Source: Sphaerosporella brunnea
Lineage: Eukaryota > Ascomycota > Pezizomycetes > Pezizales > Pyronemataceae
Length of the DNA stretch: 64,000 nt
Reading direction: 5' to 3'
Assembly: GCA_008704415.1 (NCBI GenBank)
Contig: VXIS01000066.1
Span: forward strand, 106,578-170,577
Positions within the stretch are counted from its first letter, which is position 1; the number at the start of each line of letters is the position of its first letter. Position numbers and translations under genes: made by a program. The notes under the pieces were generated by a model that ran no database searches, was not told the origin of the DNA, and saw only the letters and a list, made by a program, of their open reading frames with translations. Shown here piece by piece: positions 11,569 through 21,259 of the stretch.

Positions 11569-12134
11569 ATGCCGCCGACGCTTGTTACTCTGGACACCTC
11601 CATGGGCAGCATCACACTGGAGCTGTACACAGACCATGCACCGCGCACCTGCAAAAACTTCCTAACTCTGGCCCAGCGCGGCTACTACAACGGCTGTCTC
11701 TTCCACCGCATCATCCCGGATTTCATGATCCAGGGCGGCGATCCCACTGGCACAGGACGCGGTGGCTCTTCGATCTATGGTGGCAAGTTTGATGACGAGA
11801 TACATCCGTCTCTGAAGCACACTGGCGCGGGGGTTTTGAGCATGGCCAACAGCGGTCCAAACACAAATGGGAGTCAATTGTGCGTGTCCCCAGCCACAAA
11901 GTATTTGAGTAGGAGAGTGGACTGATCGCTTGAGTGTTTGATGATAGTTTCATCACTCTGGCCCCCACGCCGTGGCTTGACAAGAAACATACTATCTTTG
12001 GGCGCGTTCACAGCGGAATGAGGGTCGTGCAACGCATGGGACTGGTCAAGACGGACAGAAACGACAAGCCGGTGGATGATGTGAAGATCATTAAGGCGCG
12101 AGTGGATGAAGAAGGAGCGGGGGAGCAGGCGTAA
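11569..12134 (+). CDS. Cyclophilin-type peptidyl-prolyl cis-trans isomerase (PPIL1/Cyp1-like)
   Basis: Exons 11569-11879 and 11948-12134 give 165 residues, the standard single-domain length. The 68-bp intron splits the Phe codon in GSQ-FFITL. Catalytic and binding motifs are present: [14 protein letters not shown] (Arg47 is the catalytic arginine), [21 protein letters not shown], and HTIFGRV with W (PTPWLDKKH). Lack of a signal peptide, the small size and the [18 protein letters not shown] start resemble the PPIL1 group, which works in the spliceosome. I chose the ATG at 11569 because the family begins there; an upstream in-frame ATG at 11410 would add 53 mostly His residues from the microsatellite. 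Confidence 0.93.
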
Positions 12135-12211
12135 TGCTTGTTGCTGCATGGTAGTTGTACATAGCGACAAAAAAATCAAATCGATGATGTCTCAAGAACG
12201 CCGGCAATTCC

Positions 12212-12545
12212 TTACTGCTGTTGTTGTTGCTGCTGTGCCTTCTGTCTCAGTGCTCTAATCTTCCCTTCGAGCCCCTCCTTCTGGTTCTCCAGGCTGGCGC
12301 GGTATCCCTTCAACCTACACGCCCACCCATCAGCAGCCGCTTACCCCCGAGGCGCCGACGCAAACTCGAACTCACCGGTCAATCCGGTCCTCGACACTCT
12401 CGGTCTTCACCTTCCGCACCTCCGCCGTCTTTTCCTGTTCCGTCTTGAGCAGGGCACCCGTGAACGCGCCCACGGCGATAATGACGACGGCGGAGACCGA
12501 CACGACTGCGCCGCGGCGCTTGAGGAGTTGTAGCGAGGCGGACAT
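12212..12545 (-). CDS. Small single-pass membrane protein, function unknown
   Basis: Minus strand, exons 12545-12376 and 12314-12212, 90 residues. The 61-bp intron has GTGAG...GTGTAG ends and a CTGAT branch-like site. The N-terminus MSASLQLLKRRG is followed by a hydrophobic segment (residues about 13-33), then a charged, probably coiled-coil tail (TEQEKTAEVRKVKTESVEDR; YRASLENQKEGLEGKIRALR) ending in a glutamine run. The basic N-terminus plus one membrane segment would suit a mitochondrial or ER small protein, but I do not recognise the family. An in-frame ATG at 12653 would add 36 residues; I prefer 12545. The gene converges with the cyclophilin (77 bp between stops). Confidence 0.65.
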
Positions 12546-12714
12546 TTCGGCGCTGGTGGTCGGGGATGTCGGTGTTTTCGGTGGTGGTCGTGATTTGAGG
12601 CGCTTGCAGGGTTTGGTGGGAGATGACGTTCTAGATTCAATACCCTCTATCAATGATTATTGATCAATATAAAAACCTCCTGAAGTCACCGTTCCTCTTA
12701 ACCGACAAACAACG

Positions 12715-13520
12715 ATGCCGACTCCCCGCGTGTTCATAGTCCGCCATGGGAACTTTGCCCATGCTATATGAAGCTTGAGCTTGTGTACACACTGCACAGG
12801 CGAAACCGAATGGCCTCTCTCTCCGGAAAACACACCTCGCACACAGACCTGCCGCTGACCGCGCACGGCGAGTCGCGTGTAATCTCCACCGGCCGGGCCC
12901 TGATCGGCGAAAACTGACTAGTCGCGCCCTCACATCTACGTCTCACCTCACCTATGCAGCGGGCACAGCAGAAGTTGCAGCTGCTACACTCGCACATTCC
13001 ACCGTCGTGCACGGCAGCAACCACAGCCACCGATCTTCTGAAAGAGTGGGACTACGGCGATTACGAATGGCTGCGGAGCTCCGAGAGCTGGAAACAGGTG
13101 CCCGGCGGAAAGTGGGATATCTGGACTGATGGATGTCTCGGTGGTGAAAGCCCGCAGCAGGTAGAGGCTCGATGTGGTAGGCTTATTGAGGAGATCAAAG
13201 AGAGGTGGCATAGGCATGGGCTTGAGGGAAAGGGGAAAGGGGATGTAATTTGTGCCGCTCATGGTCACTTGTTGAGGGCGTTTGCGACCAGGTGGATCGG
13301 GAGACGACTGTCGGAGGGCGTGCCGCTGGTTCTTGAGGCGGGAGGCGTGGGCACCCTGAGTTATGGACATGGAAATATTGGGGAGCCGGCGATTTTGCTG
13401 GGTGGGGCGTTCGTGGTGGGTGATGAAGGTGCCATCGCCTCCACAAAACGCGGGTCCGCTTCCACACAGCGCGGCGGCCACAGCCCAGAAAGGCGAGGGT
13501 GGTGCTCATGGTGCAATTAA
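12715..13520 (+). pseudogene. Broken phosphoglycerate mutase-like (histidine phosphatase) gene
   Basis: The start PTPRVFIVRHG at 12715 carries the catalytic RHG motif. The following intron-like stretch has lost a GT donor (GGGAACTT after the RHG codons), although an acceptor CACAG precedes GETEW. The frame then shifts after ETEW; SLSGKHTSHTDLPL...GESRVISTGRALIGEN ends at an in-frame TGA where relatives have Arg (CGA to TGA). HIYVSP follows in another frame. From about 12954 to 13518 the frame is open (LLKEWDYGDYE, KWDIWTDGC, GGESPQQV, and VICAAHGHLLRAFATRW, which contains the second catalytic His). So the 3' two-thirds is readable but the gene as a whole is not. Sequencing error could explain single shifts, but hardly donor loss, stop and shifts together. 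Confidence 0.75.
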
Positions 13521-13639
13521 GTGTTGTTTAGAGGTGAAGTTCATTACCCACCACTAGGTGGAGCGGAGTGGAGCGGACATCAATGCGAGTAGATGCAAGG
13601 ATGCAGGATATAATAGATAAAATTCGCAGTGGAAAACAA

Positions 13640-13712
13640 GCTCCGGTGGCCAAGTTGGTAAGGCGCCACACTAGTAATGTGGAGATCCTCGGTTCAACTC
13701 CGAGTCGGAGCA
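13640..13712 (+). tRNA. tRNA-Thr (AGT anticodon), copy 2
   Basis: Identical over all 73 nt to the copy at 8547-8619: same cloverleaf, anticodon AGT in loop CTAGTAA, and discriminator A. The flanks are unrelated to those of copy 1 apart from T-rich downstream sequence (ttttt about 10 nt after the end) that would serve as the Pol III terminator. Confidence 0.95.
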
Positions 13713-14903
13713 GCTTCAATTTTTTATACATATTTTTGGCCCCTATCATCATCCTCTTGGGCCTGTAATTGAAAGGGCCGTTTTTTTTTTTCCTTCATAT
13801 ACCGTAGAAATCCTTATATACCGCGCAGTGGCGAAACTGATATACAAAGGACCCATAAAATTAACAGCGCCAAACATGTCGAGTTTGGCTTGATAGGCAC
13901 CCAACTGCGAGAATGCACCAGTACTGCACATTTCCACGAAGCCTCAGGCGACCTCCGTTGACAACGACTGGGCTTGGATCTGTTCCATGTTACCGTCTAC
14001 TACGCATTCGGCAGTGTACAACGCCCTTGAGATAATGCAAGCCGAATATCCACGAAATACCCTCACCGGAGGAAGTTCCCCACCTGGCTGAGATCGAATT
14101 CAACGTGTATGATTCTGCACAATACTAGTAACCGGCCCTTGATACCAACGCACAATCCAGTGAAATTTCCCTAATCCTCTCTCTTCCTCTCTCCTTCACT
14201 CGGTGATACAAAATAGTGAAGTTTTGCTCCGGTATTTATTATCTTACAGACAAGTTGCGAGTTGATAGTACTGGATCAGCCGCCGGTTGTCAGATCCTAG
14301 TTTGTCCGTGAAAATTTAAACGGGCAAGAGGGTATAGGTAGTGTACGAAAGTAATGCCCATAATGCGGTGGCGGTCTCTTTCCTTTGTAGGCGAACATGC
14401 GCGCTTGATGTTACCGCCTGGCGTCAATCGTTTCGCTTTGCCTTACTCTATGCACCCCATTGAATTCACGAAACGCTTGGCGGTAACTAAGGCTTCCTGT
14501 ATTCAGGGGTGCGGCAGCTGTTGGACCGGTTGACAAGCCTTACTGCGTTACTGCGCGCATGCCTTACGGATCATCACGCAACTCTAATCTATCCGCATCA
14601 TGACCACCACCGACAACACCGCTGCCGGAACTATCTCTACGGGGGGGAAGAGGAATATGTAGGGTTATACAGCAAGAGTCTGGGAGGTTGAATTCAAGGC
14701 AGCATGTGCTAGCTATTCGGAGAATTCCTAAGCCAGGATGTTGTTTCGCGGTACGATAACCGCCCAATAGTTGCGGCTACCAAGGAAAGACCTGACACAG
14801 GAAGGGGTGAGCCAAGGCATTCTATCTACCTTATTTTTTCGGTGCTAGGTTTGCGGACAGACTACATGCTGGTCGCGAGGCGGGAGAGGGAGGTCAGAGG
14901 GGG
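13713..14903. other. Intergenic, no gene recognised
   Basis: I find no gene in this 1.2 kb. It separates tRNA-Thr copy 2 from the secreted-protein gene and probably contains that gene's upstream control region. Confidence 0.4.
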
Positions 14904-14910
14904 TATATAT
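14904..14910 (+). promoter_or_regulatory. TATA-like box upstream of the secreted-protein gene
   Basis: The sequence tatatat lies about 175 bp before the ATG at 15083 and is followed by a C/T-rich leader with ctttctttg-type words. Position and composition fit a fungal core promoter, but no transcript evidence is available. Confidence 0.35.
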
Positions 14911-15082
14911 CGTGGATATCGCCTGGGAATATTGTATCGTTCACCATCCCCCTCGCTGCTGCCGCTATTTTCCCTTAACGGAGGTGCTCTGGATAGCATC
15001 CTCTCATACTGTCGCTCCTTCTTTGTCGCGCTCACTTTATTCGTCCATTTCTAAGTCCAGATCTCCGGAGATATAATCAACA

Positions 15083-17117
15083 ATGCGTTTGACAGCATTC
15101 CTTTCTTTGACATTTGCCGCTGCCGCCTCCGCCGCAGATGGTGTTCTATATCCTATCAATCCCCTCACCTTGGAAGCTGTGCTCTCAGGAAAGTCTGTGT
15201 CCCGCCGCAGCACCAGCGAACAATTCGCCGCTCTCGCACCTTCAACGCAAGCACAACTCGCTTATGGCACTCCGGGCGCCAATGGCCAGTTGTTATTGGC
15301 CAATATCACACTGACCGCGCCGGACGGAATGCTGGTCGTAATGATGGAGCGGTTGGAGGGGTTAACGACGGCTGTGGACTGCTCCACTGTCGGTGATGGT
15401 GCCCTCGGGGTCACATGGAAAGATAAGGAGACTTATCAGGAGGCCCTGAATAGTTGGTCTTGGGTCAATGAGAACTCCACCAACCAGTTTTTGGTGGTGG
15501 TTAATCATGAGGGTTGTGGAGAGGATGCACAGCGGGCTGCATATCGGTGAGTGATATCTCGTGCTTATTTTCCTGGTGTTGGGACTGATCGTGAAGGGTG
15601 ACGGATGTGAATACCGATGAGGCTTCTTTAATGACAAAACTCACGGCTGTGGCCGCACCGTGGCAGAATATTACTGGCACGTTCGAGATGGATTTCGGAA
15701 AAGTTGTGCTTCGTCCGGCCGCGGCCGCCCGGTTGAGAGACCGCGGATGGAGCGATTTCTGGAATAGCATCAAGGACGGAGTTGAAAAGGCAGTTGACAC
15801 GGTGGTAGATGGCGCAAAAGAAGCGGTCGATAAAGCCAAAGACGCAGCAAAGGATGCTGTGGATGCTGTCAAAGATGCGGCCGGAACTGTCGTTGACGAC
15901 GTTAAGGACAAAGCTGGAGAAGCGCTGGATGAGGCCGCAAAGATTGGAAAGGAGATCGAGGCAATCTTCAATAATGGTGGGGGAGGAGAGCTTTCGGAAG
16001 CCATTGAATTTGACGTTTCTGGCGGCGAACAGGGTGTTGTAAAGAACATCTTCACCGACCCGTTCAGGTAAGCATAGCCTTCCAGTCACTATGTCGCACT
16101 CGCTAATACGGTGGCAGCCCTCCCCGCCTGGTCGTTGATTGCACCAACTGTTTTATAGCCGGCAAATTCCAACTCCAAGGCTCCATTAGAGTCTCAAACT
16201 TCCAAGTTGAAGACTTAACTCTCTCCATTTCACCATCCAACTTCTCGGCCACGGCCGAAATCCAAACCACTCTCTCAGCAGAGTTTAGTCCTGATGAACT
16301 CAATGGCCTGACTACGACAGGTGCTTCAAAGAACCTGGACCTCCTCTCCCTCGACGGCACCACCAACCTAATAGAAATCCCAGTTCCTGGCGCCGGCATC
16401 GTAATCCCGCAGATCTTCTCCCTCGGCCTGATCGCCAGCGTAGAAGCTGGAGTGACAATCGGCTTCAAGGGCGATCTCAGCTTCAAGGTCGGGCTGGCCG
16501 TGTCGCTCCCCGACTCGGCCGAGCTCTCGCTGGACCTAACTGATCTGTCAACCAGCACAGCCACTGGATTCGACGGAGCCAAAGCCGAGCCGATACTTGA
16601 GCTCAACAACTCCAGCGCCAGCGCCAAGGCAACGCTTTTCTTCCGGCCTAAATTTGCGGTAAAAGCCGAGGTTGCGTCAGTGGGGGAGTTATCCGCCGAC
16701 ATCAGCGTGGGTCTACCACAAATCAACGCGAATGTAGCTTTGGAATACAACGAAAACGGCGGTGTTTGCACCGGTTCGACCGAGAAAACCGGTGTAAAGT
16801 TCAGCCTCGGAGGCGTGTTGAATGTCGTTGCTGGGATCACTGGCACCATCGCGGGTCAGGGTGGTAGGCTTCTACAGAAAACCCTCGCCAGCTTGGACCT
16901 CTTCACCCCGTTGGAGAAGTGCGTGCCATTTCGAGTTCCCGGAGTTTCAGCTGCCTCCGTTTCTGCCTCCGCAACACCGGCATCGGTTTCAACTGGCTTC
17001 CCAGTGCCTACCGCCAATTCTTCTTATTTCGCCGGCACGCCGGCACCGATCAGAGCTCGCAGACTCCCGCCTCGTGGATCGTCACAAATCTGGAGGCCCG
17101 TAAATATTCAATGGTAA
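15083..17117 (+). CDS. Large secreted protein with an LEA-like helical repeat insert
   Basis: Exons 15083-15546, 15597-16067 and 16118-17117 encode 644 residues. The introns are 50 bp each with GTGAGT/GTAAGC donors. A clear signal peptide (MRLTAFLSLTFAAAASAADG) is followed by a domain of about 190 residues (LANITLTAPDGMLVVMMERL; VDCSTVG). Residues about 213-279 are an amphipathic repeat rich in Lys/Ala/Asp/Val (VDKAKDAAKDAVDAVKDAAG) like LEA proteins or apolipoproteins. A C-terminal beta-rich domain with several N-glycosylation sites and cysteines follows (CTNCFIAGKFQLQGSIRVSN; VNVALEYNENGG-like strands). The layout resembles fungal secreted proteins carrying uncharacterised DUF7029/DUF7223-type domains, but I name that family only tentatively. 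Function is unknown; extracellular or cell-wall location is inferred. Confidence 0.85.
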
Positions 17118-17872
17118 TTATTTGCTTTGGAGATACCCGTTTTTAAAATTTCCTTGGATTCGGACTATGTATGATACGTCAGTTATGGTTCGGCTAGTTA
17201 GCCTTTCATAATTAATGAGAGATATGATGATCGACGGATCTCCGTGTGCTAAAATGGCGATCCCTCATCAGTTATCACTCTTGATAATTTTTCGCAAGAA
17301 AGATAGAAATAAAAATAACTTTGGCCTCAAAGATCGTTTTGACGCCTCGGACTCGCGCCGCTTTATCCAGGCGGAAAATGCGAGCCCACTTAAGCAAGAA
17401 AATACACCACGCTTGGTCACCCGCTCCCACTCTGAGCGGTCCACCAGCACTATTACAAAGATGTTTGGTTGCACATCAGAAGCCGAAACCCCCCACAGTT
17501 GTGCAAACCAGAAAGAGGAATGTCCCTGATAACGCCGTTCCCCTCCCCAAGCATTCCTACACCCCGCGGACCCCTCCCCGCCAAAATAAAACCCCCCCTT
17601 TTTGCATTATAATTAGGTGTAGATCTGCTGTCCAACCATCCCCAACTACCCATGGCAGACCCATCCACATCTGCGTCAATACAGTCTATATATATCCATT
17701 CGCCAAACGGAAACACGGGTCCAGGACATCATCGCCCGGACCGCGGCCGGGGGGTCCCCACAAAACAAAGAAGAGAGCCCAGAAACGAAAAAATAAAATA
17801 AAAAACCACCGTCCACCAAATCAACAACAACAACAACAAGAAGAAGTAGAAGAAGAAGAAGAAGAAGAAGAA
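17118..17872. other. Intergenic with an AAG microsatellite
   Basis: It probably contains the 3' UTR of the secreted-protein gene at the left. A purine-rich AAG/CAA microsatellite at about 17822-17891 overlaps the 3' end of the small minus-strand ORF. A longer + strand frame (17321-18037) is low-complexity Lys/Arg/Glu and not credible as a gene. Confidence 0.5.
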
Positions 17873-18022
17873 TTAAGAAGAAGAAGAAGACGAAAAACTT
17901 CTAGCAATCCGAAGCCAGTGACGACGACATCGGGCACCGAATCGACTACCGCATTTAGAGCACAGGATGGAATAGTCGCTGTCGTTGTCCTGGCCGCACT
18001 TGGGGCACACCCACTGTCCCAT
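17873..18022 (-). CDS. Small zinc-ribbon-like protein, 49 residues
   Basis: Reading minus from the ATG at 18022 gives MGQWVCPKCGQDNDSDYSIL, then CSKCGSRFGARC, a basic tail and six serines from the AAG repeat before TAA. Two CxxC knuckles 12 residues apart, with W and D/N between them, look like a RanBP2-type or zinc-ribbon finger. The stop lies inside the microsatellite, so the C-terminus may vary among strains. It is single-exon and too short for most gene finders. I cannot name a function; short fungal proteins of this kind are poorly studied. Confidence 0.5.
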   Translation of the reverse strand: MGQWVCPKCGQDNDSDYSILCSKCGSRFGARCRRHWLRIARSFSSSSSS

Positions 18023-18545
18023 TTTTGGGAGCTTTAATATCGGATCTGGAGGCGGACGAGGAGGGGGAGGAGGAGTCGAGGTCGTGTGTGCGCCTTAGCT
18101 TGCAGAGTGCGCCTAGCGAAAGTAATCTCAAAGTTCGTGCGCGCCCGCGCGAAATTTTTCGTTGGAGAGGGGGCTTGAGGCCTGCCTAGGTAGTGTGTAA
18201 TGATGGAGGAGATGGTATATATGGCCGGTGCTGCTTTTGATGCTAGGAACTCGACTCGGTGTGTGAAGAAGCAGGTAGGCCATCAAGGCCGGTTCTTATA
18301 CACTTTCTTTTTCTTCCTCGATGCGTCTTTTTTTACTCTCTCGAGAGCTCAGACTCTATAACTTCGCAGCCCACGAACACAGAGGGTCAACGCGAGGTGA
18401 GCGTGGGTTGACACCTATGTACGTCCATCGACGTAATGGAGGCCATGATATTTTTCAACAACACACCTTATGATATTCCCCATGTATGAGTGACTGTAGA
18501 TGATTCGATCGACTTACTTATGCACTCGACCTACTTACCTACATA

Positions 18546-18582
18546 ACTCGTGCCAAGGTACCATCACCACCTTGGCACGAGT
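18546..18582. repeat. Perfect 14-bp stem hairpin
   Basis: ACTCGTGCCAAGGT (18546-18559) and its exact reverse complement (18569-18582) enclose a 9-nt loop. The stem contains GTGCCAAG/CTTGGCAC. It stands in non-coding DNA with no gene on either side for more than 500 bp, so it is not an obvious terminator. Role unknown. Confidence 0.7.
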
Positions 18583-21225
18583 ACAAACTAGAAAGGGGTT
18601 GGTAAAAAAAAAATCCTTGGAGACGCTTACGATTGCTTCAGACGCAGGTGCAGAGAGACCCTGGTACGGTTTGTGTACCGATCGCTGAAGGCCGAAGCCG
18701 CTCTTTTGGGGCTTATTATCATCACGCTAGTATACGGACAGCTGTGCAATTTTTATTTTTTTTTCCTTTGCGAGCGTCGGCTGCACCACGACGGGATTTG
18801 TCTCACGACGGGATTTGTCTCGTACCTATTGCTCCTAGAAGCTCACTCAATACGTACAACAATCGACGTCTTCCTGGGTCGACATCTACCCCTTTCCACC
18901 AAAAGGGTAACTATAGCTTCCCTGTAAGTCGGTCCGGCGGTCAATCCGGCGATCTAAATCACCAGTGGGCACGGACTCAAACCATGACGTTTGGTTTCGA
19001 AAAGCTGCGCCCCCGTCACATACAATCACTCATGGAGTCTAAGCGGTGAACGACGGCGGTGATTGTCAATTGAGTTGATGCCGTTTATAGCTTCAATAAC
19101 TACCGGAACACCTCGCCAAGGCCTTTGCATGCAGTGTATACTTTGTATTGGGGAAAACGCCGATGACGTTTTGACACCGCGGTACCGTGCGCGCGGCCGG
19201 CCATGCATGAGTTTGACATTGACAGACGTTGGTATCTCGGTTACCTAGATACAGAAACTGTGTCCCCCCGGACCCTCCCCCAGACGCCACACGCGTCTTT
19301 TCCTGGGTATAGCATGGCCGTTAGTTGTTACATCTTTCTGGTTTGGGTAGAATCAACTGGTCCACTTGCAACGGCCAGACAGACGAGATGCATAACGCCG
19401 CTCGGACCCGTGGTAGTTAATCTTGTAAGTATAAACGAGCTTCCCCCACAACCAAGCCGATACTTTCTCTCACGTACGTAACTCGACAAGAAACAGCCCG
19501 AACGTGTGACCCGAGCAGCAAAGCAAAAAAACGGCTTCCGAGACTGGAAACTTGTCTCCGGGTTTCGAGTGACAGATATATTATGCCTTGCTTATCGACC
19601 CCAGAATAAAGCTTTACAGTCGGGAAATCGGATGACCGCCATTGCCGCGCAAAGGCGATTGTGTATCATGCATGGTGGTGCGGCCGCGGCTTGCAAACGG
19701 GGCTGTGACTTGTTCCGTTCCGTCCTGCGGCACAGGCATGGAGTTGGTATGCATCCCTTCTGTGCCTGCCGCCGTAGCTTCGTTGGTAAAAACTTTCCAC
19801 GGGACCGGCAGCCGCGGATGCGGCACATTTACACAAACCAACGGCATACCTGTGTTTACAAAGTGCAGTACTCCAACACAACCGCGCGGCACGCATACAC
19901 AGCCGGCAGAGTAGTGTAGAACACAGTATGTTAGAAGAAAAAAAAACGCTCAACCTTCCGAACGATGGCTACACAGCCCCCGCAAAAACGCAGCGGGTCC
20001 GCATCCAATATGATCGTCATTCTGTGACACGCGGAGTTGTCTACGTAGAAGCATTGGAGCAGCCAACAACTGTACAGTAGTAGTAGTAGTACAGATGGAA
20101 AAGCATTCTTCGCAAAAGAGCCACTCCTCCGGGGGTCATCCCAGCCAACAACAAACAACAGGGCCGCCCATATCCACCAAGATGAACAACCGTAGCCGTT
20201 TGTTGGACTGGAGCTGCTGCACCGAGGCTGATTTCTGCCACATGGCTTTCCCTGAGCATACATATGCACGGTGACGCTATCGTCCGTCGACCCTGCAGCA
20301 AGGGGCATGTATGTGCAACAAATGTGGCCCGTGATGTCGTTCTTTTGTGCGCTCTTTTTTTTTTTTTTTTCGGGCCGAAGAGGAGCAGCAAATGCAGTGT
20401 GGCTATTATGCACATCGCATGCGTGCAAATAACGCATCGGGCCGGGGCCACCTGATAGAAGAGCGATCTTAACTGGTCCACGCTTTGCGACCTGCCGAAT
20501 GATCGGCTCGGGGTTAAGCTAGCTACCTAGGTAATTAGATGATCTGATAATAACAAAGTGTTTATATCCGCATGATGCCGTCCCGATGTCTGTTCAGCTC
20601 ACAAAGACCCCGTTGCTGGCCAATGGCCATGGGTCAGTTGTTAGCCGGCGCCTCCATAAAGTATCCATCTCATCACCGGTGAGAACCATACAGCCCATGC
20701 AAAGTAAAGAATTCCTTGCAAGCTCGTCGTCCACGGCAAAATGACGGCTTCCGAAGCATGTGCATGTGCTTCTTGAACTTCTTTCAGAGAAGCTGATGCA
20801 TCACACCATATCACACCTTTTCGAGACGTACTTGCTTGATATGTATGCATATGTATGCGGACCCCACCTGTCCGTAACGAAATTCGTTTCTTGCCTGGAT
20901 GACTTGGGTCCCGTAGCCTGGTACCGCAACACGTTTTTTGCCTGCACCCAAAAAGCACGGTCGCCCTCCGATGTTCCAGGGCCCGAAGAGCTGCAGCTGA
21001 TAACAAGTATCCCTCTAGGACGAACGTTCGTCAACTGGGTTACATCGAAAGCTCCAGTGTGTATCTTGTATCTCCTCAAGTACTCCACATACTGATGCCT
21101 GTTTCTTCAATGTCACATCTCATAACTTCAAGAAAGTATGTAGCGGTGGGTGTTTACGTAATTATCCCCGACAAAGCTGATCGCCAATAATGCAACCGTC
21201 GTTAACCGAATCGAATCGATGATGG

Positions 21226-21226
<1 letters not shown>

Positions 21227-21258
<32 letters not shown>
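21227..21258. repeat. TG dinucleotide microsatellite
   Basis: About 16 uninterrupted TG units in non-coding DNA. Confidence 0.9.

Positions 21259-21259
<1 letters not shown>

Noticed and set aside
11443..11637. Poly-valine open frame on the minus strand
   Set aside because: Shadow of the CAC microsatellite opposite the cyclophilin start.
17321..18037. 238-codon + strand frame
   Set aside because: Lys/Arg/Glu-rich low complexity through the AAG repeat, no motifs; overlaps the more credible zinc-ribbon ORF on the other strand.
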